In this document: positions 1-8,668 of the stretch, piece after piece
Numbering within the stretch: the first letter of the stretch is position 1
How the letters are laid out: each line of letters begins with the position of its first letter
NCBI RefSeq assembly: GCF_042610495.1
Contig: NZ_JBHGAP010000007.1
Coordinates: 147,758-211,757 of the forward strand
Direction: 5' to 3'
Source of the DNA: RU20A sp042610495
GTDB lineage: Bacteria; Pseudomonadota; Alphaproteobacteria; Rhizobiales; Rhizobiaceae
DNA length: 64,000 bases
Notes under the pieces: model-generated
What the model was told of the DNA's origin: nothing
The model's input: the letters and a program-made list of their open reading frames with translations, nothing else
Database searches by the model: none
Position numbers and translations under genes: made by a program

Positions 1-334
1 CCGGCGACACCACGACGGCGCCGACCGCATTGGCGAGAATACGGCAGATATCCTCGTGGGTTTCCGGCGCGCCGATCACCCAGCCGCCGCCGTGGAGATA
101 GAGCAGGGCCGGCGCGCCTGTCGCGGGCGCTCCCTTGCCCCGCCAGATCTTCAGGCGCAGGCCTTCGAGGTTCCGTTCCTCGACACTTGCCACCTCTTCC
201 GGCGGATGCTGTGCGGCGGCAAAGCCGTCGAGATATTGCTGGCGGGCGGCTTGCGGCGAGAGACGCTCGACCGGCGTTTCGGGTTCGCCGGGCCAGGCAA
301 GCGCGCGACGGGCGGAATCATCAAGCGTGATCAT
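1..334 (-). CDS. alpha/beta hydrolase (HSL-type esterase), C-terminus cut by window edge
   Basis: Reading the complement from the ATG at 334 gives 111 codons without a stop to the window edge. Residues 81-85 are HGGGW, preceded by a hydrophobic strand (PALLYL). This is the oxyanion-hole signature of the hormone-sensitive-lipase branch of alpha/beta hydrolases, which cleave carboxylic esters. The nucleophile elbow and the rest of the catalytic triad lie outside the window. The start overlaps the stop of the upstream oxidoreductase gene in an ATGA junction, so the two are probably translationally coupled. It may remove acyl groups from, or open lactones of, the sugar handled by this cluster; that role is inference. 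Confidence 0.85.
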   Translation of the reverse strand, partial: MITLDDSARRALAWPGEPETPVERLSPQAARQQYLDGFAAAQHPPEEVASVEERNLEGLRLKIWRGKGAPATGAPALLYLHGGGWVIGAPETHEDICRILANAVGAVVVSP

Positions 335-1479
335 GCGAGCAGGCTTTCAGCTTCGTCTTCACGCAGTTCCGCCGGCTGGGTGACCGAGCCGCCGATTGCC
401 TGCGCAGTTCCGGTCTCGCCGGCCTTCAGGATGGCTTCCATAACTTCCAGCACATGCAGGGCCAACTGGCCGGAGGCGCGGGGCGTGCGTGCCTCGACAA
501 GTGCGCGCGCGAGATCGGCAAGGCCGAGCATGCGGTAGTTGGCACGATCGGGATTGACGACCGGCCAGTTGACGGCGCCGTAGAGATCGGTGGCGGTGTT
601 CATCTCCTCCCACTCCGCCCCGCGCCGCGACAGGCCGATCACGCCGCCGAACGTGTCGGGATCGGGCAGGCGCAGCGAGCCTTCCGTCCCGTGCAGTTCG
701 ATCGGATGGTTGGAGTGGCGGAAGACGTCCCATGACGCGCCGAAGGTGACCGTTGCACCGCAGGCAAATTCCAGCAGCGACAGCACGCTTGTCGGCGTTC
801 CCACCTTGAAGGTCGTGCCCTTCTTCGGGCCGTCGGCCGTGATCAGCCGGTCCTCCTGCCCGCTGGTGGCGACGGCCTGCACGCGCCGGATGGGGCCGAG
901 CAGGTTGACCATCATGGTTAGGTAATAGGGGCCCATGTCAAGGACAGGGCCGGCGCCCGGCTGGTAGTAGAAGCTCGGATCGGGGTGCCAGTGCTCCATG
1001 CCACGGCCCATCATGAAGGCGGTGCCGGTGACGGGCTTGCCGATAATGCCGCCCTCCATCAGGCGCCGTGCCCGACGGCCGGCAGCACCGAGGAAAGTAT
1101 CGGGCGCCGAGCCTATGGCGAGACCCCTGGCGCTGGCCGCCTCGACCAGCGCACGGCCCTCCGCCGCATTCACGCCCAGTGGCTTTTCCGTAAATACATG
1201 CTTACCTTCTGCCAGCGCCCGGCTGGAGATGTCGTAATGGGCGGCGGGGATGGTCAGGTTGAGGATCAGGTCGATGTCGGGGTCTGTGATCAGCGCGTCC
1301 ACATCCGTCACGCGCAGGCCGAATTCGCCGCCGCGCCGCTCGGCGGCTTCCCGGTTGAGGTCGGCGCAGGCGGTGATGACGACATCCCGAAACAGCGGCG
1401 CATTGCGCATGTAGGCGAGCGAGATGCTGCCGCAGCCGACGACGCCGATGCGGAGCTTTGAGGACGAGGATTGGTTCAT
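331..1479 (-). CDS. Gfo/Idh/MocA family sugar oxidoreductase (first copy)
   Basis: A 382-residue cytoplasmic NAD(P)-dependent dehydrogenase. An N-terminal Rossmann fold begins at about residue 10 with a G15-C-G17 nucleotide-binding turn, and the family EKP motif lies at residues 98-100. The C-terminal half is the usual alpha/beta substrate domain. Family members oxidise or reduce hydroxyls of sugars, inositols and glycosides, often at C3. The frame extends 34 codons further upstream, but the ATG at 1479 starts exactly at the family N-terminus. It is followed by the esterase gene (4-base overlap) and diverges from the isomerase gene at 1727. A second family member lies at 6759. Substrate unknown. 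Confidence 0.9.
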   Translation of the reverse strand: MNQSSSSKLRIGVVGCGSISLAYMRNAPLFRDVVITACADLNREAAERRGGEFGLRVTDVDALITDPDIDLILNLTIPAAHYDISSRALAEGKHVFTEKPLGVNAAEGRALVEAASARGLAIGSAPDTFLGAAGRRARRLMEGGIIGKPVTGTAFMMGRGMEHWHPDPSFYYQPGAGPVLDMGPYYLTMMVNLLGPIRRVQAVATSGQEDRLITADGPKKGTTFKVGTPTSVLSLLEFACGATVTFGASWDVFRHSNHPIELHGTEGSLRLPDPDTFGGVIGLSRRGAEWEEMNTATDLYGAVNWPVVNPDRANYRMLGLADLARALVEARTPRASGQLALHVLEVMEAILKAGETGTAQAIGGSVTQPAELREDEAESLLA

Positions 1480-1726
1480 CGCGTGTTTCCAGATGATGGC
1501 CGCCGGTGCGCGCCGGCAGGCACGTTGCGTTCTTGTTATAATATAGCGCGTGTCAGGAATTAAGTTGACGCACGGTAACATTCTGCCTTACGACATGGCA
1601 AGACGTTCGGAGGCGTCGTTTCGCAACATCCCTTTCCCGCTCATGTCTCAGCCGGCGTCTGCGCAAGCCCGTCGGCGAGACCGGTGCGGAAATGGGCGCG
1701 TAAATCCAGGATCGGGAGAGAATGTC

Positions 1727-2545
1727 ATGACGCAGACGGCGCTGAAGATCGGTTGCCAGACCTTTACCTGGGAAATGCTGGGCGACGGCTGGACCGGCGG
1801 TCCGGACGATCTCCTGAAGGCGATCGCCCAAGGCGGCTATGCCGGCATCGAGATCACCGATACGATGATCGGGCATTACGCGGACAAGCCGCAGGCGTTT
1901 GCGGCCGCCCTCGCCGGTCACGGGCTGGCGCTTGTATCCTTCGCGTTCGGCTCGAAAAGCGGCTTCACGGAGCCGTCGCTTCTGTCTGCCGATCTCGAAA
2001 CGGCGCGGCGCTGGGCCGACTTCGTGGCGCATTTCCCGGGCGCGCTGATTTCCATGGGTTCGGCAACCGTCATGTCCGAGGGCGCGCGCGACGGAAAATT
2101 CGATGTCGCCGCCGAGGTCTATAACAAGGCTGCCGAGATCGGTTGCCGCACCGGCGTTGCCTTTGCCGTGCATCCCTCCTCGCATCACAATACGCTGATC
2201 TTCACCCGTGCCGATTACGATGCGCTGTTTGCCCGGCTCGAGGCGAATGTCGGCTGGGTACCGGATACGGGCCACATCCTGCGCGGCGGTCAGGACATCG
2301 ACGATACGCTGGCCACCTACCGCAGTCGGATCCGCTACGTGCATTTGAAGGACGTCGATGCGGCCGGCGACTGGGCGATGCTGGGTGCCGGTGTCTGCGA
2401 CGTGCCGGCGGTGATCGCGTCGGTGCGACAGGGTCCGCAGTTCAACGGTTGGATCGTGGTGGAGGAGGAATCGGAAGAAGCCGGTCGTGATCCGGCTTCC
2501 GCCGTCGCACGCAATCGCGAGACGATGCGCCGGATGGGTTTCTGA
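1727..2545 (+). CDS. sugar phosphate isomerase/epimerase (TIM barrel, AP-endonuclease-2 family, first copy)
   Basis: A 272-residue TIM-barrel protein of the family that includes IolE, tagatose 3-epimerase and 3-keto-sugar lyases. Conserved acidic metal-ligand positions are visible: GIEITD near residues 40-45, PDTGH in the middle, and VVEEES near the C-terminus. The ATG at 1727 was chosen because GGGAGAG lies 6 bases upstream and the family N-terminus begins here; a longer frame upstream is not protein-like. It is divergent from the dehydrogenase gene at 331-1479, a pairing common in pathways through keto-sugars. A second relative is at 7835. The exact reaction cannot be read from the sequence. 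Confidence 0.85.
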   Translation: MTQTALKIGCQTFTWEMLGDGWTGGPDDLLKAIAQGGYAGIEITDTMIGHYADKPQAFAAALAGHGLALVSFAFGSKSGFTEPSLLSADLETARRWADFVAHFPGALISMGSATVMSEGARDGKFDVAAEVYNKAAEIGCRTGVAFAVHPSSHHNTLIFTRADYDALFARLEANVGWVPDTGHILRGGQDIDDTLATYRSRIRYVHLKDVDAAGDWAMLGAGVCDVPAVIASVRQGPQFNGWIVVEEESEEAGRDPASAVARNRETMRRMGF

Positions 2546-2564
2546 CCCGCCGCCTCTTCTCGCG

Positions 2565-3326
2565 TCAGGCATAGCGCACCTCGACGCCGAGCTTTTCCAG
2601 CCGGTTGCGGATGCTTAGCGGCATGTTGCTATCGGTGATGATGAGATCGACGCGCGACAGGGAAAAGGCTTTGGACGAGGCGCCGATGTCGAACTTGCTG
2701 GAATCGGCCACCAGCACCACGCGCCGCGCCATGCGCACCAGATTGCGCTTGGTGCGGGCGATATCCTCCGACACATCCACGACATCGAAGGAATGGTCGA
2801 TGGCGTGGGCGCTGACAAAGGCCTGATGTGCGACGAGGCCGCCGAGCACCTTGTCGCTGTCCGATATCATCGTGCTGACCGTGCTCGGGAAAACGCGGCC
2901 GCCGATCATGTGCACGTCGAGGCCGGGGCGATACATCAGATGCTGGGCGATGTTCATCGCCGTCGTCGCCACCACGACATTGTTGACCGGCGGCATCTGC
3001 ATGGCGACCTGCAGCAGGGTCGAGCCGCTGTCGAAGACGATCGACTGGTTGTCGATGATCTGTTTGGCGGCGATCTGCGCGATGCGACGCTTGGCCTCGA
3101 AGTTCTTCTGCATGCGCTCTTCGAAGGCGGCGGCGGGTGAATCCGCGGGGATGGCGATCGCGCCCCCATGGGTTTTGATGAGTTGCTTCTTGGCGTCCAT
3201 GATGTCGAGGTCGGAGCGGATGGTGACCTCGGATACACCGAACGTTTCCGCCAACTGTTTCGTTCGTGCCTGACCGACCCGTTGCAATTCGAGCAGGATC
3301 TGGTGACGGCGCTGTTCGGCGAGCAT
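2565..3326 (-). CDS. DeoR family transcriptional regulator
   Basis: 253 residues. The N-terminal winged helix-turn-helix spans about residues 20-41, followed by the THGGA element at 52-56 typical of DeoR regulators. The C-terminal sugar-phosphate sensing domain has DSGST at 99-103. The ATG at 3326 is preceded by GGAAAGG; the frame continues 39 codons upstream but lacks family similarity there. The gene is divergent from the aldolase-kinase pair, which it most likely represses in response to a phosphorylated intermediate. CGAAA-type repeats in the shared 218-bp region are candidate operators. Confidence 0.92.
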   Translation of the reverse strand: MLAEQRRHQILLELQRVGQARTKQLAETFGVSEVTIRSDLDIMDAKKQLIKTHGGAIAIPADSPAAAFEERMQKNFEAKRRIAQIAAKQIIDNQSIVFDSGSTLLQVAMQMPPVNNVVVATTAMNIAQHLMYRPGLDVHMIGGRVFPSTVSTMISDSDKVLGGLVAHQAFVSAHAIDHSFDVVDVSEDIARTKRNLVRMARRVVLVADSSKFDIGASSKAFSLSRVDLIITDSNMPLSIRNRLEKLGVEVRYA

Positions 3327-3361
3327 GAAGAGCCTTTCCAGGTTTTGCGGTCTTTTGAAAA

Positions 3362-3493
3362 TCGAAAGACGAACAGAGATTTCCTTTGATGTTGTCCTCC
3401 GAATAGCCGAAAGTTTACGCATTCGCATCTGAAAAATGATCAAGAAAACATAATTCGAAAGAAATCGGAAGATTGAGTGTTGTTTTGTTTTCG
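3362..3493. promoter_or_regulatory. candidate DeoR operator region (repeated CGAAA/TTTCG elements)
   Basis: The AT-rich divergent region carries CGAAAG at 3363-3368, 3408-3413 and 3456-3461, and the reverse-oriented TTTTCG at 3488-3493. Several DeoR-family repressors (for example AgaR) bind TTTCR-containing repeats, so these are plausible binding sites. The assignment rests on repetition and position only. Confidence 0.35.
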
Positions 3494-3544
3494 AGTTAGG
3501 GTCCGCCTCATCAGAACGCGACCAACCTGAAAGGACATGTCGTC

Positions 3545-4345
3545 ATGGGTCTCGGAGCCAAAATCCGCCTTTCCCGAATCTTCTCCAATCCGTCGGGAAA
3601 CCTGTTCGGCGGTGCCGTCGATCACTTCGTCGGCTACGGCAATGTCCGTGAGGGCGGGCTTGCCGACCTGCCGGGTGCGCTGAAGCGCGTGATGGCGGGC
3701 GGGCCAGACTATGTCAGCATCCAGCCGGGGGCAGCGCGCCACCTCTGGTCGGATTATGCGGGCAAGGCGGCGCTGGTCATCCAGGCCGGCTGCTTTACCG
3801 CCGACGACCGCATCCGCCAGCTGATCGCGACGCCGGAAGACGCTGTCCGCTACGGCGCCGATGCGCTCGCCGTCGCCATTCCCGTGCGCGGCAATACGGA
3901 AGGCGAGTACATCCGCTGGCTGACCGATACGGTGAACGCCGCCGCCCGCTATGAAATGCCCGTGATCGCCCATGTCTATCCGCGCGATTTCACGCAGGGC
4001 GGCAAGATCGTCTTCACGCCGGACGAGATCGCCTATGCGGTGCGCATCGGCTACGAGACGGGCGTCGACGTGGTGAAGGTCGGCTATACCGGCGACTTCG
4101 CCTCCTTCAAGGATACGGTCGCCACCTGCCCCATCCCGGTCGTCATTGCCGGCGGCCCGAAGACCGACACGCTGCTCGGAGCCCTGCAGCAGACCTCGGA
4201 TGCGCTGCGGGCCGGTGCGCGCGGCGCGGTCGTCGGCCGCAATCTCTGGGGTCACGGCGACACGACCAAGGCGGCGCTCGCCTTCAAGCATGTCATCCAT
4301 GGCGGCAAGTCGCCCGAAGAGGCGCTGGCCGCCTCCGGCGCCTGA
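3545..4345 (+). CDS. class I aldolase of the DeoC/LsrF/DhnA family
   Basis: 266 residues forming a single (beta/alpha)8 aldolase domain. The N-terminus (KIRLSRIF) and D26-H27 resemble LsrF and archaeal-type class I fructose-bisphosphate aldolases. The Schiff-base lysine is expected at K178 in DVVKVGY, and IAGGPK is the phosphate-binding loop. It should cleave a phosphorylated ketose, or act as a related thiolase, in the cytoplasm. The PfkB kinase gene starts 4 bases after its stop, giving a kinase-aldolase pair under the divergent DeoR regulator. Sulfofructose-phosphate and tagatose-bisphosphate aldolases are related, but the substrate is not determined here. Confidence 0.85.
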   Translation: MGLGAKIRLSRIFSNPSGNLFGGAVDHFVGYGNVREGGLADLPGALKRVMAGGPDYVSIQPGAARHLWSDYAGKAALVIQAGCFTADDRIRQLIATPEDAVRYGADALAVAIPVRGNTEGEYIRWLTDTVNAAARYEMPVIAHVYPRDFTQGGKIVFTPDEIAYAVRIGYETGVDVVKVGYTGDFASFKDTVATCPIPVVIAGGPKTDTLLGALQQTSDALRAGARGAVVGRNLWGHGDTTKAALAFKHVIHGGKSPEEALAASGA

Positions 4346-4349
4346 TCCC

Positions 4350-5288
4350 ATGGTGGCCCGCGCCTTCGATGTGCTCGGCTTCGGGGCCCTTGCGATCGAC
4401 GACATTCTCTATGTCGATGCGCCGCTCGGTGCCGAAAAGGGCAAGGTGATCCGGCGGGCCACCGATCACGGCGGCAATGTCGCCACGGCTCTCGTGGCCG
4501 CGCGCCGGCTTGGCGGGCGGTCGGCCTTCATCGGCTGGCTTCCCGATGATCCCGAGGCCGATATCGGCGGGCGGGAGCTGGCGCGCGAGGGCGTCGATGT
4601 CTCCTTTGCGCCGCGCCACGCCGATGCCTTGCCGATCCGCTCCGTCATCACGGTCGGCAGCGATGGCGATCGCTTCATCGCCTATGATGACGACATCCGG
4701 CATGGCACATCGGATGCCCTGCCGGACGATGTCTTCCGGCAGGCGCCGGTCCTGCTGATCGACGGTTACGCCATTCATTCGCTTGCTGCCGTGCGGCAGG
4801 CGCGGGGTCTCGGCCTGTCGATCGTCGCCGACATCGAATGGAGCAAGGGGGACGCGACCGACGCTCTTCTCGGCCTGTCCGACCACCTCGTTCTGCCGAT
4901 CGCCTTCGGCCGCGCGGCGACGGGGTGCGATCGCCCCAATGACATTCTCGATGCGCTCTGGACGCCTGATCGTTCCGCCGTGGTGCTGACGGACGGCGCA
5001 CAGGGCTCCTTTCTCCGGCAGGCCGGGGACGCCGCTCTCTGGCATCTTCCGGCCTATCCCGTCACCGCAGTCGACACGACCGGTGCGGGGGACTGCTATC
5101 ACGGCGCCTATGCTCTGGCGCTGGCCGAGGGCAAGTCGCCACTCGACTGCGTGCGCTTTGCCACTGCGGCTGCGGCTATCTCCGTCACCGCCCGTGGCGG
5201 GCGTCGTGGCCTGCCGGGACGGGACGCCTGCCTCGCGGCGATGGCATCGGCCGACGCGCCGGTGGCCGTCACTCTTTTGCGCGGATGA
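4350..5288 (+). CDS. PfkB family carbohydrate kinase
   Basis: A 312-residue ribokinase-fold kinase. Residues 41-42 carry the sugar-binding GG (DHGGN), and the catalytic signature DTTGAGD spans 242-248, with D248 as the expected base. The start at 4350 lies 4 bases downstream of the aldolase stop, and the protein begins with the expected first strand (FDVLGFGALAIDD). It probably phosphorylates a ketose or ketose-phosphate that the neighbouring aldolase then splits. The DeoR-aldolase-PfkB order matches yihW/T/V-type modules, but the other sulfoquinovose genes are absent. Confidence 0.9.
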   Translation: MVARAFDVLGFGALAIDDILYVDAPLGAEKGKVIRRATDHGGNVATALVAARRLGGRSAFIGWLPDDPEADIGGRELAREGVDVSFAPRHADALPIRSVITVGSDGDRFIAYDDDIRHGTSDALPDDVFRQAPVLLIDGYAIHSLAAVRQARGLGLSIVADIEWSKGDATDALLGLSDHLVLPIAFGRAATGCDRPNDILDALWTPDRSAVVLTDGAQGSFLRQAGDAALWHLPAYPVTAVDTTGAGDCYHGAYALALAEGKSPLDCVRFATAAAAISVTARGGRRGLPGRDACLAAMASADAPVAVTLLRG

Positions 5289-5575
5289 TCGCTGACACAC
5301 CTGCCGTCATGCAGATGTTCCGCACCCCGTCCTTCCGACTAAAATGTTACGCGCGTTAAAAAATAATATGCCATGAAATAATGGCTGATTATCCAGAAAA
5401 TACTCTTATTTTCAATTTGATAGATGAACTACGCGCGACGTCTGTCGCCTGTCTTCGGAAAATTTCCTGTTGACTTTGCGGTCGCGCGGAGGCGTCATTC
5501 GGGCAAAGGATTGAAGGGGCGTGCGGCCGCGAGGAGGCGGTCTGGCGCGCTGACAGGCAATCGGGAGGAAGAAGC

Positions 5576-6721
5576 GTGGCCGTCGTCGTACTTGACAAGA
5601 TCTGCAAGACCTACGGAAACAACTATCACGCCATCAAGGATCTCAACCTGACGATCAATGATGGCGAGTTCCTGATCCTCGTCGGCCCGTCCGGCTGTGG
5701 CAAGTCCACGGCGCTGCGAATGATCGCGGGGCTCGAAGAGATCACCAGCGGCACGCTGACCATCGGCGGGCAGGACGTGGTTGATCTGCCGCCGAAGGAT
5801 CGCGACATCGCCATGGTGTTCCAGAGCTACGCGCTCTACCCGCACATGAGCGTATTCGACAACATCGCTTTCTCCATGAAGCTCGCCGGCAAGAGCAAAG
5901 CGGAGCGCACCAAGCGCGTCAACGAGATCGCCAAGATCCTGCAGCTCGAAACACTGCTTCAGAACAAGCCGGCCCAGCTTTCGGGCGGCCAGCGGCAGCG
6001 CGTGGCCATGGGTCGCGCCATGGTGCGCGAGCCGGCGGCCTTCCTGATGGACGAGCCGCTGTCGAACCTCGACGCGAAGCTGCGCGTGCAGATGCGCGCC
6101 GAGATCGCCAGCCTGCAGCGCCAGCTCGGCGTCACCACCATCTACGTCACCCACGACCAGACGGAAGCGCTGACCATGGGCGACCGCGTGGCGGTGCTGA
6201 AGGGCGGCGTGCTGCAGCAGGTGGATACGCCGAAGGTGCTCTACCATCACCCGGTCAACGCCTTCGTCGCCGGCTTCATCGGCTCGCCGTCCATGAACCT
6301 TTTCGAGGGGCGGCTGGAGGGCGGGGCGCTGAAGGCGCCGGGCTTTTCCATCCCGCTGCCGGAGGGCGTGTTGCAGCGCGTGCCGGGTCTTGCGGCCTAT
6401 GCCGGCAAGCCTGTGGTCTTCGGCATCCGCCCGGAAGACCTCTATGACAGCCGCCTGCCGTCGGGCGCCGCACTGCCGACCATTCCGGCCCAAATCAAGT
6501 CCATCGAGGAGCTGGGCTCCGAACTCATCGTGCATCTGAAGCTCAATGCGAGCAGGGTCGATTCCGGCGATCCCGATGCCGTCGAGGATCTGAGCGGCGC
6601 GGCCAATACGGTGGCCCGCTTCGAGGCGACGAGCACGGTGAAAGCGGGAGAGGCCATTCAGCTCGCCATCGACCCCGCCAAGCTGCATTTCTTCGACATC
6701 CAGACCCACCGGGCGATCTGA
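5576..6721 (+). CDS. ABC transporter ATP-binding protein (UgpC/MalK type) without local permeases
   Basis: 381 residues. Walker A GPSGCGKST is at 37-45, the LSGGQ signature at 135-139, Walker B ends in D159-E160, and a C-terminal OB-fold regulatory domain (about 240-380) is typical of MalK/UgpC/SmoK importers. The GTG start at 5576 has GGGAGGAAG 5 bases upstream. No permease or binding-protein gene accompanies it in this cluster; the only other importer in the window, at 25-30 kb, has its own ATPase. It may energise permeases encoded elsewhere. The preceding 287-bp gap is AT-rich in its first half and is the likely promoter region. Confidence 0.92.
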   Translation: MAVVVLDKICKTYGNNYHAIKDLNLTINDGEFLILVGPSGCGKSTALRMIAGLEEITSGTLTIGGQDVVDLPPKDRDIAMVFQSYALYPHMSVFDNIAFSMKLAGKSKAERTKRVNEIAKILQLETLLQNKPAQLSGGQRQRVAMGRAMVREPAAFLMDEPLSNLDAKLRVQMRAEIASLQRQLGVTTIYVTHDQTEALTMGDRVAVLKGGVLQQVDTPKVLYHHPVNAFVAGFIGSPSMNLFEGRLEGGALKAPGFSIPLPEGVLQRVPGLAAYAGKPVVFGIRPEDLYDSRLPSGAALPTIPAQIKSIEELGSELIVHLKLNASRVDSGDPDAVEDLSGAANTVARFEATSTVKAGEAIQLAIDPAKLHFFDIQTHRAI

Positions 6722-6758
6722 TCGCCCCTTTCGTGCCTGCCAGCAGAGGTTTCCTTCC

Positions 6759-7835
6759 ATGCCTGTGAAACAAGACAAGCGGCTTCGCGTCGGCGTTCTC
6801 GGCGCCGGGCAGATCGCCCAGGCCGCCCATTTCGAAAGCTGCACCAAGGCGGCCAATGCCGATCTCCATGCGATCTGCGATGTGGCGGACGATCTGCGCG
6901 AGCGCATGGTCATCACCCACGGCGCGGCGAAGGGCTATAACGACTACGACCGCATGCTCGCCGACCCCGAGATCGACGCCGTCATCATTGCGACCGCCGA
7001 TGCCTTCCACGTCCCGGCCTCCATCCGGGCGCTGGAAGCGGGCAAGCACGTGCTGTGCGAGAAGCCGATGGGCCTGACGGTGGAGGAATGCGAGACGCTG
7101 AAGGCGGCGGTTGCGGCCTCCGGCAAGGTGTTCCAGGTCGGCCATATGAAGCGGTTCGATGCGGGTCTGCAGGCGGCTAAGACCTTCATCGACCAGGAGA
7201 TGGGCGAGATCGTCGCGCTGAAGGCCTGGTACTGCGACAGCACGCATCGCTATCCGATGACCGATGCCGTGCAGCCGCTGATCGTCACCAGCGCCAATGC
7301 CCGCAAGCCCTCTGCCAATCCGAAGGCGGATCTGCGCCGTTACTACATGCTGGCGCATGGCTGCCATCTCATCGACACGGCCCGTTACTTTGCCGGCGAT
7401 ATCGTCGCCGTCACGGCGCGCCTTTCGGAACGGGCCGGCATCTGGTGCTGGTTCGTGGATGTGGAGTTCGCCTCCGGCACGCTCGGTCACCTCGACCTGA
7501 CGGTGCAGGTGCGCATGGACTGGCACGAAGGCTTCCAGATCTATGGCCGGAACGGCAGCGTGATCGGCAAGACCTACAACCCCTGGTACTACAAGACCAG
7601 CGATGTCGATATCTTCCGCGAGGCCGATGGCGCGACGCACCGGGTGCTCGGCGCCGACGGGCATTTCTATCGCCGCCAGCTCGAAGGCTTTGCCCGCACC
7701 GTTCTCGATGGCACGCCGATGGAGGGCGCCGATATCGATGACGGCCTTGCCTCCGTCCGCGCCATGGTGGCGATCGCCCGCTCGGCCGAAAGCGGCAAGC
7801 GGGTGGCGCTTGCCGATGTCTCCGGGGGCGTGTGA
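6759..7835 (+). CDS. Gfo/Idh/MocA family sugar oxidoreductase (second copy)
   Basis: 358 residues with a Rossmann nucleotide site (VGVLGAGQIA, G15 and G17) and the family EKP motif at 101-103, followed by the alpha/beta C-terminal domain. AGAGG lies 11 bases before the ATG. It is followed in a TGATG overlap by the TIM-barrel gene, repeating the dehydrogenase-isomerase pairing seen at 331-2545. It probably performs an NAD(P)-dependent oxidation or reduction of a sugar or glycoside. The two oxidoreductases look only distantly similar, so they are likely to act on different steps. Confidence 0.9.
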   Translation: MPVKQDKRLRVGVLGAGQIAQAAHFESCTKAANADLHAICDVADDLRERMVITHGAAKGYNDYDRMLADPEIDAVIIATADAFHVPASIRALEAGKHVLCEKPMGLTVEECETLKAAVAASGKVFQVGHMKRFDAGLQAAKTFIDQEMGEIVALKAWYCDSTHRYPMTDAVQPLIVTSANARKPSANPKADLRRYYMLAHGCHLIDTARYFAGDIVAVTARLSERAGIWCWFVDVEFASGTLGHLDLTVQVRMDWHEGFQIYGRNGSVIGKTYNPWYYKTSDVDIFREADGATHRVLGADGHFYRRQLEGFARTVLDGTPMEGADIDDGLASVRAMVAIARSAESGKRVALADVSGGV

Positions 7836-8668
7836 TGAAGCTCGGCATCTTCGCCAAGACCTTCGAGGGCACCGACCCTGCCACCGTGCTTTCCGCGGTG
7901 GCCGCGGCCGGCTATCAGGCGGCGCAGTATAACATGGCCTGTTCCGGCCTGCCTTCGATGCCCGATGTGATCTCGGATGCGCAGGCCGATGCTGTGGCCG
8001 CGGCGGCCGTTGCGGCCGGGGTGGAGATCGTCGCGGTTTCCGGCACCTACAACATGATCCATCCGGACCGGTCGGTGCGCGAGGCGGGGCATCGCCGGCT
8101 GGAGGTTCTGGCGTTGCAGGCGCGGCGCATGGGCACGGATCTCATCACGCTCTGCACCGGCACGCGCGATGCGAAGGACCAGTGGAAGGAACATCCGGAC
8201 AATGACACGCCGGAGGCCTGGCAGGATCTGCTGGAAGCGATGCGGATTGCCGTCGCTATTGCAGACCGGTACGACGTCTATCTCGGCATCGAGCCGGAAC
8301 TCGCAAATGTCATCAACTCCGCCGAGAAGGCGGCGCGGCTGATTGCCGAGACGGGAAGCGCGCGCATCCGCATCGTGCTCGACCCGGCCAATCTCTTCGA
8401 GGTCGCGACCATCGAGGAGCAGCGCCGGACAGTGTCGGCAGCGGTCGATCTCCTGGCCGACCGTATCAGCATGGCGCATGCCAAGGACCGCACGCCGGAT
8501 GGCGGCTTTACCACGGCCGGCAAGGGCGTGCTGGATTACGGCCATTATCTCGGCTGCCTGAAAGCCATCGGCTTTACGGGCAGCCTCGTCACGCATGGGC
8601 TTTCGGCTGCGGAAGCGCCTGCTGTCGCGACGTTCCTTACCGGTGCGCTCTCCGAGGGCGCGCGATGA
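7835..8668 (+). CDS. sugar phosphate isomerase/epimerase (TIM barrel, second copy)
   Basis: 277 residues. Acidic metal-binding positions of the family appear in LGIEPELAN, VLDPANLFE and the AHAKDR segment. The ATG at 7835 shares its A with the TGA of the oxidoreductase gene, indicating coupling; a GTG three bases earlier is possible but less likely. The stop overlaps the next ATG (ATGA). Family members isomerise or epimerise sugars or act on keto-sugars. Confidence 0.85.
   Translation: MKLGIFAKTFEGTDPATVLSAVAAAGYQAAQYNMACSGLPSMPDVISDAQADAVAAAAVAAGVEIVAVSGTYNMIHPDRSVREAGHRRLEVLALQARRMGTDLITLCTGTRDAKDQWKEHPDNDTPEAWQDLLEAMRIAVAIADRYDVYLGIEPELANVINSAEKAARLIAETGSARIRIVLDPANLFEVATIEEQRRTVSAAVDLLADRISMAHAKDRTPDGGFTTAGKGVLDYGHYLGCLKAIGFTGSLVTHGLSAAEAPAVATFLTGALSEGAR

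Noticed and set aside
2565..5288. DeoR-aldolase-PfkB order resembling the yihW-yihT-yihV sulfoquinovose (sulfo-EMP) module.
   Set aside because: No sulfoquinovosidase, sulfoquinovose isomerase, sulfolactaldehyde reductase or sulfonate exporter is present nearby, so the resemblance is only at family level.
5457..5467. Short palindrome GGAAAATTTCC before the lone ABC ATPase gene as an operator.
   Set aside because: It occurs once and is too short to distinguish from chance in AT-rich DNA.
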